Shown piece by piece: positions 10,253 to 23,936 of a stretch of DNA of 64,000 nucleotides. Each line of letters begins with the position of its first letter. The first letter of the stretch is position 1. The stretch lies in contig WMCF01000121.1 of NCBI GenBank assembly GCA_009792885.1, positions 1,187,262-1,251,261 of the forward strand, read 5' to 3'. The translations under genes and the position numbers were made by a program. The notes under the pieces are model-generated. The model did no database searches, had not been told where the DNA came from, and saw only the letters and a list, made by a program, of their open reading frames with translations. This DNA comes from Eremophila alpestris peregrina. Taxonomy: Eukaryota; Chordata; Aves; Passeriformes; Alaudidae.

Positions 10253-13200
10253 AAACTTGAGTTGAACATTCATGAGCATCTCAGAAAGTTTCCACGTGAA
10301 AAAATCAGCATGAATTCTGCTTGAATCAAGTGCTACTATTGATTTTGCTTAAAATATGAATTTAAAAGGTACTTACCTGTACAATAGTCTACAGCCTAAA
10401 AACACCCAATTATTATTATGCAGGCAAGCATTTCAAGATTATTTTATTGTGTGGTTCTGATTACTTTACAGAACTCCTATTGTGTTTCCCCAGACACACT
10501 TGTTCTTTGTACTACCATTCAAAACGTTGGTCACCAAAACAATGTCACTGTAGCTATCCATTTAAGCAAAAATCACTCATGTAATACAGATTTCAGGAAG
10601 ACTAAAAAAGAATTCAGTGAGCCTGAATTTTGTGTAGCTGTGTTCTTGAATAATATTTTCTACCTAGTTTTAATCAAACTCCTGCAACTTAATTGACACA
10701 TTTATTAAGATTAGTCTAGTAGTGGACAGTTTATTTTAATCAGGAGTTCTTCAGTGAATCCAAAGCAATAATCAGGCCAGAATGCTACTGAATACTCTTC
10801 TCTGTGACCACAGATTTGCAAAGTAAACAGTGAATATCTGTTAATGTGGATTTAAACTGGACACTTGATACCTAGAGAAAAATAAGCGGGAAGGTGAATG
10901 AAGCAATGGATAAATTTCTGAGGAATGAAGTCAGTAGACTGCAAGTGACAGGTTCAATTACTTGTCTGTGGACCAGTGACACATCTGCCTTTAACTCTGA
11001 GAAATGGGCAGTGGAAAAGGGATGAGTAACTCTTAAGATTTGGAGAAAATATGTAACCATTCAGGCAGAAAATTAGCAATTACATTTTGTGCCATCAGTA
11101 ATAAGTATTTCAACAAAGATCTTAGGTTAACATCAGACCGTGTGACAGTGTATCAACCATTACACCTGTGTTCAATCAGCAACCACATCCCTCAATGTGA
11201 TATTGAGCTGCTTAGTTCAAATGTAACTTGTTCAATGACAAGTAAGATGGCTGACGTGCTACAAAACTATTCAAAAGCAATTTATTTCACAGTCTTGATG
11301 GTGACTGTTGAAAGATTTTATTCCATTTTTCTTAAGCGTATGCATTAATAATTTATCTCTTCATGCTCTTGTTCTGAAATCTCATCCTATTCCTCTCCAA
11401 GCACACACTGTCACATGTGCCCCTCATAAACTACTACAAATAGATAATTGTGTTACACATGCAAGCAATATATTTGCTAGTAATACCTATGCAAGTGACA
11501 AATCAACCTACTGAATTAAAAAAAACAGAACTGTCTTTTCACCTCACTATGAAATCTGAAGTCATTTTATGGAAGATAAGTTCCTTATCATTATTAGGCC
11601 ATGAAACAATAAAGTTTAGTGTTAAAAGCCAATTAAAGATTATCTGATCAATGTAAAATAACATTAAAATAAGACAGGTTTAGAAATTCTAAAAATATGC
11701 CTCTGTTTTCATTTTTAAGCTAAATATTTTTGAAGGAATCTCAAAAACTGCTGAGAATATTCTCATCAGTTTTCTTTAGAAATGTTTTAATTAGTTCTCA
11801 CCACAAAAAAAATCTACCCCTACAAGGTATGTCCTACCTAAGCCAAGGACAGATTAGTTTTTTCATGCTGACTGGTTTTCAACATTATTTGTTTGAGTGT
11901 TCCTTTTTGGGCTTGTTGGTTTCTGTTTTTTCTTGGGGTGTGTTTTGGAATTTTCTTTGGGTTTTGTTATTAATTCCTACTCTAAAAGTCTTTCAGCACA
12001 TGTTCTTATTGCTGCCAGAAGTGAGTTTGTAACTTTTGTCATCACACCAGGCTAAATCTAAAACACACGTGTTACTACACCCTTAGCACAGAGGCAATTC
12101 CAGCTATTTGTGGGAATTGGAACATTACTCAGGTATGCCAAGCTCCACACTATCACAGTTTCATTGACAATAACCTTGCCTTGAGGTACCATTACAGTGT
12201 GTGATGCAGACTTACTCTCTGTCTATTGCTCTCCAAACACATCTGAGTTGGCATAAACTGGGGATCACAAAAAGGAAAGAAACCCAACTAAACAAAAAAC
12301 TGAAATAAACTAACGCAACAAAATGTCAGCAATTAAATGTATGGAACACGTTTATTCCACAAAGAGGTGTAAAACACTCTGATCAGCAATCCTAACCCCA
12401 ATATTTGTGTTGCTCTTGGATTGCTCCACAAAAAAAGTTTTTACACACACACACACCACATTCCTTTGACTTTGAGGAAATAAAAGAATTCCAAATGTTC
12501 TTTTCCAGTTCAGGTGTAGCAGGTAAAATTAAAGTGGGATACATCTTCACTTGACTTGTACGTACTCTGTTGTCATCATGTATGTGAACCCACAAGCCAA
12601 CAACACTAGCAAAATTATCTTTTTGCTGGTATAGAAATATCTCAATTTATAGTACCAGAGATGATGATGCCATTCACTATTTCATACAAAATCTTTCTTT
12701 GAAAATAGTCACTTATTCAACTTTCTTTTTCCAGGTGTGATTGGTCAGAGGCTCTTTCTTGGCTGGGAAAAAAATCTCTTTGAGCTCTGTCCCAGAATGT
12801 GCAAAAGGAATGTGCATTCCTTTGTTGCTCACAATATGCAAAATTTCCCAATTTATCGACAACAATCCAAGGGTTTCAGCCAAATTCATCCTGAGGATAA
12901 AGTCATGCTAAAGACAAGTGTCGTGAAACCTTCACAAAACTGAATCCACCAAACTGTTTCAAGTCAGACTTTCAGGTTTAGGGCACATTCAGTCTTCCAA
13001 ACAGTCTCCCGACTGAGAGAGGATTAAAGAAGTAGGTGCAACCTTCCTTTCCATTTTATCCATTCTTACTGTTCTTTGCCAATGTTAGAAGAAATTAAAC
13101 TGTAGGTATTCATATTTCTTCCTATACACATATTGTCTCCTATTAATATATTTTAGTGTTTTGTGGAACTTTTGAAGTAATTTAGCTTTCTTAAGGGAAA

Positions 13201-14652
13201 AATATTTATCCAAAAGCTAATGAATTATATAGCATTTGAAGAAACAGCCTAAAGAATTACATATAATATTGATAGTTTTGCTCACCATCAGAGAGTGGTA
13301 CAGCCTCCTCCTTGTTCTGCAGATCCAAGCAGCTTTTAACTTCAGGACAAAAATATTAAAAGGACGAAGAGAAAATAGTAGAAATACATTAGAATCCTGA
13401 TAAACTCCAGAAGTTTGTTCTTTTATGTGCAAAATTTTGATGGTATAATGCCATTAACATTATATAGGTTGCCATCCAATTATCAGCAAAATGCCAGTGT
13501 GTTGCACCATACAATTCTCTCAAAACCAGGAGCAATGCTCTCTGGTAAACTGAGTCAATGACACAGACATCTGTTTTCTTCTGGGTGCCAACCTGCATTT
13601 CCCAGGGCAGCTAACACCAAGAGTCAATGTTCCAGCCTTTTCAGGGCATCACCTTGCACACAGCTGGCCCTGAATGTGCTTGCAGACATATCGTCTTCCG
13701 TTCCTCTCTGTAACTTCCATAGAGTCCATATTTCAACCTAATTTCAAGTCATCTCAAAGCAGTTTCTCTAATGCAATAAACTTTTGTTTTAGAGCACAAG
13801 TGCTCTTCTGTCGGAAATTTTTCTCAATTATCAGATGACCTTCCCATTCTCACTCCTACCATTCATAACTGTGGTAGTAAGACTTTCAAGTGTAGATAAT
13901 ACCCTGGTTATTTACAGCCAAATAATACAATTAACAAGTTCTCACTTGATTAAACATATATGAGTATATGACATAGAATAACATATCTGTCCTTTCATCT
14001 GTCTAGTGTTGAAAAAATTGAGGGTCTGCTTCTGGCATTTCTATCCAAGTCAGTGTGTATGGAATTGTGACCTATCAGTAAAAGATTTATATGCCTATAA
14101 CAGCTTTTTACTAAAATGTGTATGATGCCTAGATAATGAGTCATAATGGAATGGAAGGACAGAAACACCACTATTAATGCAATGCACAAAAATCGCACTT
14201 CAGCATGAAAATAAAACTAAAACTGACAGTATGAAAATAAAACTAAAACTGACAGTATAAACCAGATTTGTATAAGCATGAATAGCTGTTTAACCTTCTT
14301 GTAATACAGGTAAGAGATATGAATCTGTAATGTATCTGTAGTTTCTCTCAAAAATTGTTCTTCCATATGATTGTATCAATACATTGTGTTCTTCTATCAG
14401 ACTTTATTTTCTGGAATTAAAGATGACAATTGTAAAATACTCAGGTTGATAATACAGGATGTTTTGCTGTAAAGTATGCTGTTTATTCTGCTTCTATTTA
14501 ACTTTTTATTAACTAAGACCATGGCATATATTCTTTGAGAATATATTCAAAGGTTAGGGGAACTTTGTCTGGAAAACCAATTTAGATCCACTGCATGAAG
14601 ACTGGAGTAGACACCAGAAGGTCACAAAGAGAACTGCTGTTTCTGAGTTGTG
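10253..14652. other. Unassigned AT-rich sequence between the paired LTRs
   Basis: No gene, RNA gene or repeat family is recognised apart from the 26-bp tandem duplication at 14205-14256. Open frames here (for example 10418-10696, 11040-11348, 11730-12032) are short, lack recognisable domains and have the composition expected from AT-rich DNA. There is no gag, pol or env signal, so this is not the body of a provirus bounded by the LTRs at 8828 and 14653. Confidence 0.55.
14205..14256. repeat. Perfect 26-bp tandem duplication
   Basis: A 26-bp unit beginning ATGAAAATAAAACTAAAACT occurs twice in exact tandem (14205-14230 and 14231-14256). Perfect identity suggests a recent slippage or duplication event. 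Confidence 0.93.
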
Positions 14653-14959
14653 TGTCGCACTGATACCCAACGGGATCACACGACACGCTGACAACGGAGG
14701 AAGAGAGGAAGAGAGCGTTTAATGATGATTTTGGTATATTTATACAAAAGTAATGAAAGGATCTGGTAGGCTGATGGAGGTAACACCTATACACACACAT
14801 TGGCTAATACACATGCTTGTCAAAGAAATCCATCCCCCTAAAAAGAATGTAAACATTCATGCTAACTGAAAAACACCAGCTGTTGTTTACATAAAAATGA
14901 ATGGGAAAAACTGACTCCAAGTTACAACTTATCAGAAGGCCTAAAAATCCAGGGTGACA
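14653..14959 (-). mobile_element. Solo LTR, 307 bp, ERVK-like (copy 2 of a pair)
   Basis: The ends are TGTCGCAC and GGGTGACA, flanked by a perfect 6-bp duplication GTTGTG (14647-14652 and 14960-14965), the ERVK-type length. On the minus strand the order is right for an LTR. TATAAATA lies at 14737-14744, and the polyadenylation signal ATTAAA follows at 14718-14723, leaving a short U5 to the end. It is the better preserved member of the family shared with 8828-9128. No internal viral sequence is attached. Confidence 0.9.
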
Positions 14960-15066
14960 GTTGTGTGCAAATATTCTCCATGAGTTCTTACCAGCTGGTA
15001 AGATGTAATGGGAGAGAATGAAGAGACAAGTAATGAAACAGACAGTTTTCCTTATTCTTTATGGAA

Positions 15067-15540
15067 AAATCATAGATTGATAAAACGTTTTGGTTTGAAG
15101 GGACCTTAAGGGTCACCAAGCTCCAATTCCCCTGGGACACCTTCCACTAGACCCCACTGGTAAGAACCCCAACCAGCCTGGCCCTGAACACTTCCATTGA
15201 TGGGGCAGCCACATCTCTGGGAAACCTGTGCCAGGGCCTTACCACTGTCACAACAAAGAACTTTTTCCTAATATTCAATATAAACCCACTCTCTTTCACT
15301 TCCCTTGTCAAAAGTCCTTCTCCAGCTGTCTTGTGGTTCCCCTTCAGGTACTGGAAGGCTGTCCTAAGGTTTCCCCAGAGCCTTCTCTCCTCTAGGTTTA
15401 ACAACCCCTAAACTCAAAACCTGTTATCATAGCAGAGGTGCTCCAGCATCTCCTGTTTATCATCTTGGCCTTCCTCAGGATTAGGTCCAGCAGATCCATG
15501 TCTTTCCTATGTTGGAGATCCCAGAGCAGTGTGCAGTAAT
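15067..15540 (-). mobile_element. CR1 LINE fragment C (ORF2 C-terminus and 3' UTR)
   Basis: On the minus strand this encodes the CR1 ORF2 tail. LQHRKDMDLLD lies at about 15480-15530, LEERRLWGNLRTAFQYLKG at about 15340-15400, and IRKKFF at about 15255-15275. Then come AAPSMEVFRARL and the short 3' UTR with the GGTCTAGTGGAAGG-like segment. The copy is 5'-truncated near 15540, the usual CR1 form. The intact 3' end is at about 15067. Several frameshifts are present. Confidence 0.85.
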
Positions 15541-18500
15541 GTAAAAAGACATATTTAATCCATGTAATGCAACAATAAATGTAGATATAAAATGGACTTC
15601 TTAGTGTGAAAAATCTACATATATATTTTTCCAAATGTGTACTTTTCCCTGACAAATAATTTCAAGCATCATTCTAAGAAATTCCCAGGATTTTGCAACA
15701 TATCTTGGCAACCACCTTCATGACATATATTACCAATTTCTTAAAATTTTAATTTCTAAATATCACTAAAATCCACTTTTGTGATGATGAGCATGTGTAA
15801 AATTTTGAAAAAAATATGTGTGACATGACTTATATGAGTATTTTCATTCATTACATGTATTCTGTAAATGAATTGTAGGATGTCATGCCAGCTCACGTAT
15901 GAGGATGCAGCTGAAACCTATATGATACAGACATAGTGTAGTCAACAAAATCCAAAAGTTCTGTAAGAAGGCTCTATGAAAGATTCCTGAAGATTAATCA
16001 ACTAATGAAGGTTTCTTGACAAGAAAGAGCAAGAGCAGAAGACAAAGACAGGTAATTAACTGTTGGCTATGAAGTAACAATGCATACCCACAGAATTTTT
16101 TCCTTCTAGAATTATGTTTCATGATTCCAGCCTCAGGAGGATTACAATAGTTAATAAGCACTAATGGGATGAAAATTTCTCTCAAATCTTTCCCTATGCT
16201 GGAGCATAGAGGCTGCTTTTAAAGCAAGAACTCATGTTACTTATGTATAAGTATGTTACTTATGTAAACATACTTATGTATGTTTAATTTTTGTCAGGTG
16301 ACCAAATCCTTTTAAGTGTAAGTAGCTTACCTTAGCTTATCATAGTACCTCTATAACTTGCAATCTTTCAGATTCACAAGAATGACAGTTAATTTCTTTC
16401 CATTTACATTTCTCTGCCACGTTACCATTTAATATCCAAATATGTCTGGGAGTTTCTTTCAGAAATGATAAATTTTAATTTTATAACCTACCATTTGTAG
16501 TCAGGCACTAGAACATTTACTTTATTTAAAAAAAGAAGTGGATTTTGTCCACCCCAACAATTCCCATGCTTATACTGAAGCCCCAGATTTTCCATGAATC
16601 CCTATTCTTTTATCATTATACTTACTCTTTTCTGAAATAAGAAAACATAATGTCTCATGAATGCCTTTCCCCCATCATATCAATCAGTTACACTCCCCGA
16701 TTATATACTCAGTGCTTCCTTTCACACTTTGCATTAAGTAGGCAATAATTCTCTAATTTTACTCTGTTCTTAATTTTGGTTTTTATCCTGAAAGGCACTT
16801 AAGCATGGGTTTATTTTCCTGACTTCAATGAAACTACTTATGCACTAGTTAAGTCCTTGCTGGAACAAGACCTTCTGGTTACAAGCCTTCATTTTTAAGC
16901 CTGCTATAACTATGAATAATTTATATCTTTTAATTTATCATTCACTGCTGAGACTCTAAATATATAAAATACTTCACAGAGTCCTGTATATTTCAGAATA
17001 AATACAAGTTGATTCTCCTTTTTTTATAACGCATGGATTTATTGGCTAAACAAAACAAATACAAAGGGTTATTTTAACTGAATTATTTAATAAAGGCATA
17101 AATAAATGAAACATTTTTCTTTGATCATCAAGTGGATATGCAACTCAAAAGACTAGAAAGAGCTAAGCACAGATTTGAGTATGACACATGATGTACTGAC
17201 AGCAATTCATTATCATCTCAATAGCACCTTTGTTACCATCTTAAATGCTTGGCACAAATTCAAAGGAAGTTGAAGGCCTTTACTCAATTTATAGAGGACA
17301 TGTCAGCATCAAAAATCCATGAAGACAGTCCAAGAGTTTAGCATTTCACTTTTCTATTCACTGCTTCTAAGTGTAGCCAACTATAAATGGAGTGAAAGAG
17401 AGGAGGAAAAAAATAGTAGTAGGTAATATTTACTTGTTTAATCATTAACTAGAAACTCATTGGTGATATTTCTAAAATTTCCTATCTGAATTTATCTTTG
17501 ATTGAAAAATCAAAAGAAAACTTATCTTTCCTTTTTTCTCATCAAGAATGGTGATGTGCCTTACTCTTGCCTATGCAAACAATGCAGCTTGTATAGGACA
17601 TATAAGTTAGATTCTAAAAAAATGTTTTAGACCCTCATGAGCTGTAAGTCTCATAAATTTCTTAAAGAAGAAATTCTGTATTTAAATATTTAGCCTTCCT
17701 TTTATGCATATGGAATAGATTAGAGTCATTAAAGATTCTGATCTCTTCTTAGACTTCAAGGTTGAGCTTGGAGAACATTTTGTGAAAAGAATGCACCCAG
17801 CGACCAGGATGGGCAACTGAAAGTCCAGGTGTTTAATCCCTCATTCCTTTGTGTATTTTTGAAGTCTACATGAAATCTTCTAGAAACTTGTGCAGACGTG
17901 TACAGAACATTTCTGCTATGGTGATACAGCCTCCTTGAAATGTCATTGCTGAGCAAGCATGATTGAAGCCCCAGACATAAGAATAGGTTTACTTTGGGGA
18001 GTTTTTCTGTATTATTTGGACTTCAGGGGAGATTCACAGCCCATGAAAACTGATAACGCAGAGGAGCATTCATAGTGACGGAAGATACACTGACTGGTTT
18101 CCATGAGAAAAAGAAAAACAATGCATTAACACACAGTCCAGAATTCAGTATTTGTCACAGAGATGAATTTGGTATCCTTTGTTTACTGCTGTACAGATAT
18201 GGTGTGTTTTAATTTTTGTATGCCCTATGTTCCTATAAAATCATGTGCTGCAGAGACAGATTGAGTTTAACCTATCCCTAAAGATGCTGGGCACATATTA
18301 TGTCATGTTAAATTCAGGTTTGTTCATTTCAGCAACACTAGAGGCCCACTGGCCCTTCCCCTTTCTACTTCTTTCAAATTTTCTTTATTTATCCATTTGT
18401 TTCTCAAATAACCTTTACAAAATTCTCTGACAAGTAACTGATTGTGTCCTCTGGTGAATTATCTATAAATTGCTTACATATTACTGTGCTTTGTAGACTA

Positions 18501-20059
18501 GCCATGTACTGTGATGATGGGAAGATTTTATCTTAGGATAAAGACTTCTGATTTTTATTTATTTACTTAGTTAGTTAGTTACAATTGAATTTAATTTCTA
18601 TATCCCATTCTCAAACTCACAAAAACATCAATCTAGCAAGTCATTATTAATGAAATCTTTAAGAAAACATCACATCATGCATTTTTATTCCTAATTAAGA
18701 CTGTTTCTAGACCGTATCTGCTGCAACAGAAGGGAAAAAAGGCTACCCTTCAATTCTTCGAGTCTATTTATAAGAGGAGGCTAAATGATGTAAATATAAC
18801 AAAATGATAATGCAGAGTCAGAAAACATTAACTCCCACTACTCCGTTCCCCAAGAACAGTGACCTAATAGTCAAAGTTATGACCATGCAGTTATAATTTA
18901 AAACCTACTGGATACACTTATTTAATTTTCTGTAAATTCAAATTCAAATTATATACAGATACATGTAGAGGCTAATTTCATAAGAAAGTAGATGTCGAGC
19001 CATGTGCATTTGAAATTTAAAATGATTTTAACTTGTCTCCCAAAAGAAGCTGTCAGCAGGGACAGTGTTATTACTGAATTAGATTTTCCACATGGTTTTA
19101 GAGCTCCCACACCGTACAGAAAAAGCTTAACCTTTGTTACATTCATTATGTTGGTAAATCAGCTCTTTAGAGATAGAAGTTTTGATCATTTGGTGAAGTG
19201 AATTTTTTCAGTCTGGGCTTTGTTGCTGGATGTATACATAAAAAAATTTAAGAGGTATAGAATGCATGAGGTGGGGTTAATTTCCCCTGAAAGTTAATTT
19301 TTGTAACTCCTGGAAAAGATAATCTAACAATATGGGAAACATCCTTTTATTAGATAGTTTGTGAAGGCATAAACTCAGTCTTGGGGAGATATCAGCTTAT
19401 TGTAACTTGTCTTTCAATTTACTATAAATTAATTTGTAAACAAAGAGCATTCTGAAGGTTAAGTGCCTATTATACTTTTTAAGACATCAAAAATAGTATG
19501 AAAGCTCTTTGAAAATTTAGTGTTCTTGCTAAGTAATTCTCACAAGAGAAAGATAAAGCTTTTGGGAGCTATTTAAGAATGTGCTTAGCTGTGTACTTTT
19601 TCTTTCACAACTGACTTTATAAACCAGATTTATTCTTCCAAAACAAGTGTGTGAATTTTATTGAGTTTTATTATATTTCCTCTCTTTTTCTATTCATATT
19701 CAGTCTTTTAAAACATTAGGCCTTACTATAAGTTTAGTTTGAGAGTCGATATGAAGTAATTTGACTGCAGTTTTTAAATTTTTTGTCAGGGTCAGACCCT
19801 TGCTCCTTACTCTATGCTTGACAACATTGGAAGTATAAGGTGCTTATTCAGTGACTGATAATTCAACTTTATGTTTCCAAATCTCATTTGCAGTTATGAA
19901 TTGTTATTAAATTTAGAGTGGATTGTGAGAAAGTTCTTATTTAGAAAGGTTAAATATCTGCTATTCTTGAAAGGGATGCTTGATTTTGTGCAGGTCATCA
20001 AACATGTTTGGTCTTAAAAATAGGCAGTTCCAAAAAGAGAAAATGGTATATGTAGCACA
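15541..20059. other. Unassigned AT-rich sequence
   Basis: No gene or repeat family is recognised over about 4.5 kb. A 9-bp hairpin at 16249-16275 is listed separately. Open frames such as 18245-18430 and 18992-19201 show no known domain. Confidence 0.5.
16249..16275. repeat. 9-bp stem inverted repeat
   Basis: AAGTATGTT (16249-16257) pairs with AACATACTT (16267-16275) across a 9-base spacer. It sits in a stretch where the words ACTTATGTA and CTTATGTAT recur, so local slippage may have built it. Confidence 0.8.
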
Positions 20060-20400
20060 GAAAGAATAATATGGAATCATCCACTTCCAACCAGCTGAGT
20101 TGGAAGAGACGCATAAGGATCACTGAGTCTAACTCATGATTCTGCACAGGTCATGTGCCTGAGAGTATTGCACAAATGTTTCTTCAACAGGCATGATGCT
20201 GTGACCACTGCCCTGGGGGAGCCTGTTGCAGTGTCCAACCACACTCTGGAGCAAGAAGTTTTTCTTGATATCCAAATGAAGTTTACTCCCCTGAGTCAGC
20301 CTCAGGCCATTCCCTTGGATCCTGTCATAGGTCAACAGATTTAAGAGATCCGTGCCTGCTCCTCCTCATACAACGAGGAAATAATAGACTGGAATGAGGA
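20060..20400 (-). mobile_element. CR1 LINE fragment D (3' end, different subfamily from C)
   Basis: The minus strand encodes the CR1 ORF2 tail with DRIQGNGLRLTQG and LHLDIKKNFLLQSVVGH at about 20215-20330. The 3' UTR holds the CTCAGTGATCCTTATGCG-type segment and ends near 20070. The UTR (TTCCAACTCAGCTGG in sense) is of the type seen in CR1-G at 47040, not that of B and C. Homology fades beyond about 20400, although weak similarity may run to about 20490. Confidence 0.78.
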
Positions 20401-23400
20401 AGTATGATACTTGTATAGGTGCCTCCAGCTCACTTTGTACATGTTACTGTGGTTTGTGATTTGGGATCCAAAGACAACTGAACATAAGCACTGGCTGGAG
20501 GTTTTGCTGAATATGTGCTTAGAAGTGACTAGAGGACATAAGTGGCAGAAAATTTGTATAATGCTGACCAAATATTCTTGTTCTGCAATAGATATGCTGA
20601 GAAATACCCATCTTTAATCTGGATATATTCCACTGATTTCTTGGCAGTGACGTCAGTGGTCATCATCTCAAGGGAGAAAGTGTCAGCACAGACTAGTTCG
20701 CAGTCCTCAAGAGTCTCTGAGTATGAAAATGTGCTCTGTGTCATTCAGTGTTTTGCATCACAGAAGACTTCTCTGGTTGTTCTAGAGAGGTGATGACATA
20801 ATGAATATCAGAACATGCTTCCATCACCAACTACATTTACTTTTCCACACTTGTTACGTTCCATCTGTAATTTGCCTCAGCCTCTCAAATCCCCAAGTAA
20901 CCCCCATAAAACAGAGGTGAAAGTTGTGACCGGCCTCTGACCTCTCTCTAGGGGACTTCCTAGATACTGATTGCCCTGTTTGCCCTAAGAAACCCCAGTG
21001 AACTTTAAACTGATGGACACATAGCAAGCAGTAGTGAATTCAAGAGTAGCTCTTGAATACCTCCTGGAACCATTAGCTTTACTTTCAGGCTGATGTTTTA
21101 AAACATGTCTCTCTGTGGTTGTAATTTGTCTGTTTCACTAAGGCTAATGTCTCTGCTCATCTGCAATAACAGTCCAAAGTAGTTCTGCATTTGCATAACT
21201 GGTAATTAGTACAAGTGCTGTTATCATTGGGTTGGAAATAACTCAGAATTCAAAAATCTGCCTGATTTTATTTAGCAGGAAAAAGTTCAGGAATTACAGC
21301 TAACGGCAGCGATTATATCTGAATGAAAGACAGTGGGAAAGAACTGCATATTCTTCCTTCACCTCTCATTTTTGCCTAGCCAAATAGTGCTAATAAGAGA
21401 TTCAAAAAGTGACCATTCTTATGCAGATCCCAACTATCATGACAGCTTAAATGAATCAGTGACTATCGGATTTCTGCTCTGTTGTTTTAAACACATTAGT
21501 TTGTACAATGATCAGCTAATCAAAAACAAATTCCTTTTTCCCTTCACCTTACAGATATAATACATCTCAAGTGTCTTAACAGCAACTATTTTCCCAAGTA
21601 TGATTCTATGTTCTGCTACACCTAAGTTTAAATTTTTCAAAGACTCTTTCACTTAAACCTTATGTTTAAGGATTAGAGAAATTTTATCCTACTTACCTAC
21701 TACTGATATATGCCATAAATTATTTATTTTCCTATTAAGATTGTTTTAGCTATTTCATGACTGAAGACCACTCAGCATCAAAACTCCAAAATCACCTCCA
21801 TCAAAAGTGTAGATTAGCTTTAAATCAGTATGCTGAATCAGTAGGAAAACCATAAACTCAACCAAAGATATATGGAATTACATTAAACAGAAGTGGAATT
21901 TTCCAAATTGATTTCAAAATGAAAAAAGCACGGTTGAAAACATATTTGATGGTTACTTTAAATTTTCTGAAACCTTTTCAAATTCACAACTGTCCTCACC
22001 TTCCAGCTAAGAAGAAATCAATTACCATTCCTTCTGAAATGAAACAGAAATTTTACTGTCTTTAGCAAGAAAATAATTCATTATACTTTTCGGTATCATT
22101 TACGGGCTTTAACACTATCTCACCCAGCCTTTGAACAGAGTAAAATCTCCTGTGTTTAGAAGTGATGGATGTTTTTCTTCTTGAAATTCTATGAACTATT
22201 ATATATAAAAGATAACAATGAACATTACCAATGGAAAAAACATTAATAAATACATGAGCAATTTAGATATGAACAGAAAAGTTTTGTTTTAAGCATTACA
22301 AAACAAAAATAGCTTCTGAATCTTATACATTTTTTTCATTTGATAGGGTTAATTTTCTTGATGTTTTGAATATTTTCAACAAAGGTACATAATCACATTA
22401 TCCTTTTACTCTACACTTTTACATTACAGTCGTTAAATAAAAAGGCAGAACACTCAAACTGATATTTTATGAGAGTATATCAAGTATCAAAGGAGAGCAT
22501 ACTGTACAATTATAATATTCTGTAAAAAACACATCATTTTATAACAAATTTGGTATGGATTGACCAGGTGAACTTGACTTCATTCAGTTTAAAATCCCTA
22601 TTTCCTCCTCCAGAAGGTAGAAAGGATTGAAATGAGAGACTGGTTCATTATTTTTCCTGATAGAAAACATGAAGTGATTATTTTATACTAACTATTCAAA
22701 ATACACTTTTCTATCAAAAACTTTCTCTGTAAAAAGTGTGGCTAAGTATGGGCAATTTTTCCATTCAAGTTTCATTCCTTTGCTTTCACTTCCTCTCTCA
22801 CTCCTGCTTGGGCCAATTAATTCCCTTGAATGCAATTTGTTTCTGAGTTTCATTTTAAAATATTGTTGTGAATTGGTAAGTCAGTATGCAACAAGCATTT
22901 TTCTGCATCTGTCATAATTTCATGCCCACCTGAATTAATATGATTATTTCACCATTGGAAATTTTCATGTAAAGTGGATAATTTATATCCTCAGTTCATG
23001 TTTTCTATGAAATAGTGGTAAAATATACAGAAATTGATAAATGATATTGGAATGTTGGATATTCAGAAAACCTTTCATGTAAATGATTAAAACTTTAATT
23101 TTTTTACCATGTTTACTAGGAAGAGTCAATATTTTCTTTGTCACAATTAGGTAAGTTGAGAATTATATGATATCAACAGAAAAATGTATTTGAAATGTGC
23201 AAACTTTATTTAGACCCTTAAGTTTAAACCACACAAGTTACAGAAGTTCAAGACATAAACATAAAAGTAACATCTACATAAAAGAATTAATTTCTTTGGA
23301 AGCTAATTCTACAATAGAATTTCATGAAACAAAGATATAAATTGCCTAATCAACTCAAGCTAGACTAGCAAAGAAGAATCTGATATCTTGGATTTATGAT

Positions 23401-23526
23401 TTTGTTTTATCTGTCTCAGAATACTGTATAATCAGAGGGAAGCAGTATTTTAATAGCAAGGAAACAGCAAAGGAGAAGCATGGAAAAATATTAATATTCA
23501 ATTTTATATTCCAATGAAGGCCTGAG
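20401..23526. other. Unassigned AT-rich sequence
   Basis: No gene or repeat family is recognised. A lone perfect CRE-type palindrome, TGACGTCA, occurs at 20648-20655, which is expected about once by chance in a window of this size. Confidence 0.5.
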
Positions 23527-23532
23527 AGGATG

Positions 23533-23930
23533 TGTTGTATTGCATTAAATAGTTGATCCATTTCAGTTATTATATTGCACTGGATAATTATTATACTTGC
23601 ACACGGCATTTCCTGAAAAACCCCTCTGGTTTGTTGCATTTTGGTTCGTTCCTTCCCCCACGCCCCTTTCCCCGCCTCCTGGATCAATTCCTATTGGTTC
23701 TGGTTTCCTCCCCTTCCCCCTCCCCTTCCCCCCACCCCTTTTCCGAGGACTGAAAGGGAGAAGCTCTGGAGCGTCTCGTTCTTTTTCCTTCTCCTGGACC
23801 GAATAAAGAGGGACCCTGGTCCCGAGAGGAAAAATGAGCGCCTCTGTCTTTTACCATCGTTCCAAGCAGGGCAAACCCATCGAGGTTCAGGAGCTAGCCT
23901 GAATGGAACCTCGAGAGGGAAACCCCGGCA
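23533..23930 (+). mobile_element. Solo LTR, 398 bp, ERVK-like
   Basis: The insert starts TGTTGTATT and ends CCCCGGCA. It is flanked by a perfect 6-bp duplication AGGATG (23527-23532 and 23931-23936). A polyadenylation signal AATAAA lies at 23802-23807 on the plus strand, with about 125 bp of R/U5 after it. An unusual C/T-rich block (23640-23745) sits in U3. Overlapping open frames on both strands at 23553-23988 are by-products of this composition. No internal viral genes are attached. Confidence 0.85.
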
Positions 23931-23936
23931 AGGATG

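Noticed and set aside
9135..14646. Provirus body between two same-family LTRs
   Set aside because: Both LTRs have their own flanking duplications and no retroviral coding signal is visible between them.
20648..20655. Perfect CRE palindrome TGACGTCA
   Set aside because: An 8-mer is expected about once in 64 kb, and there is no promoter context around it.
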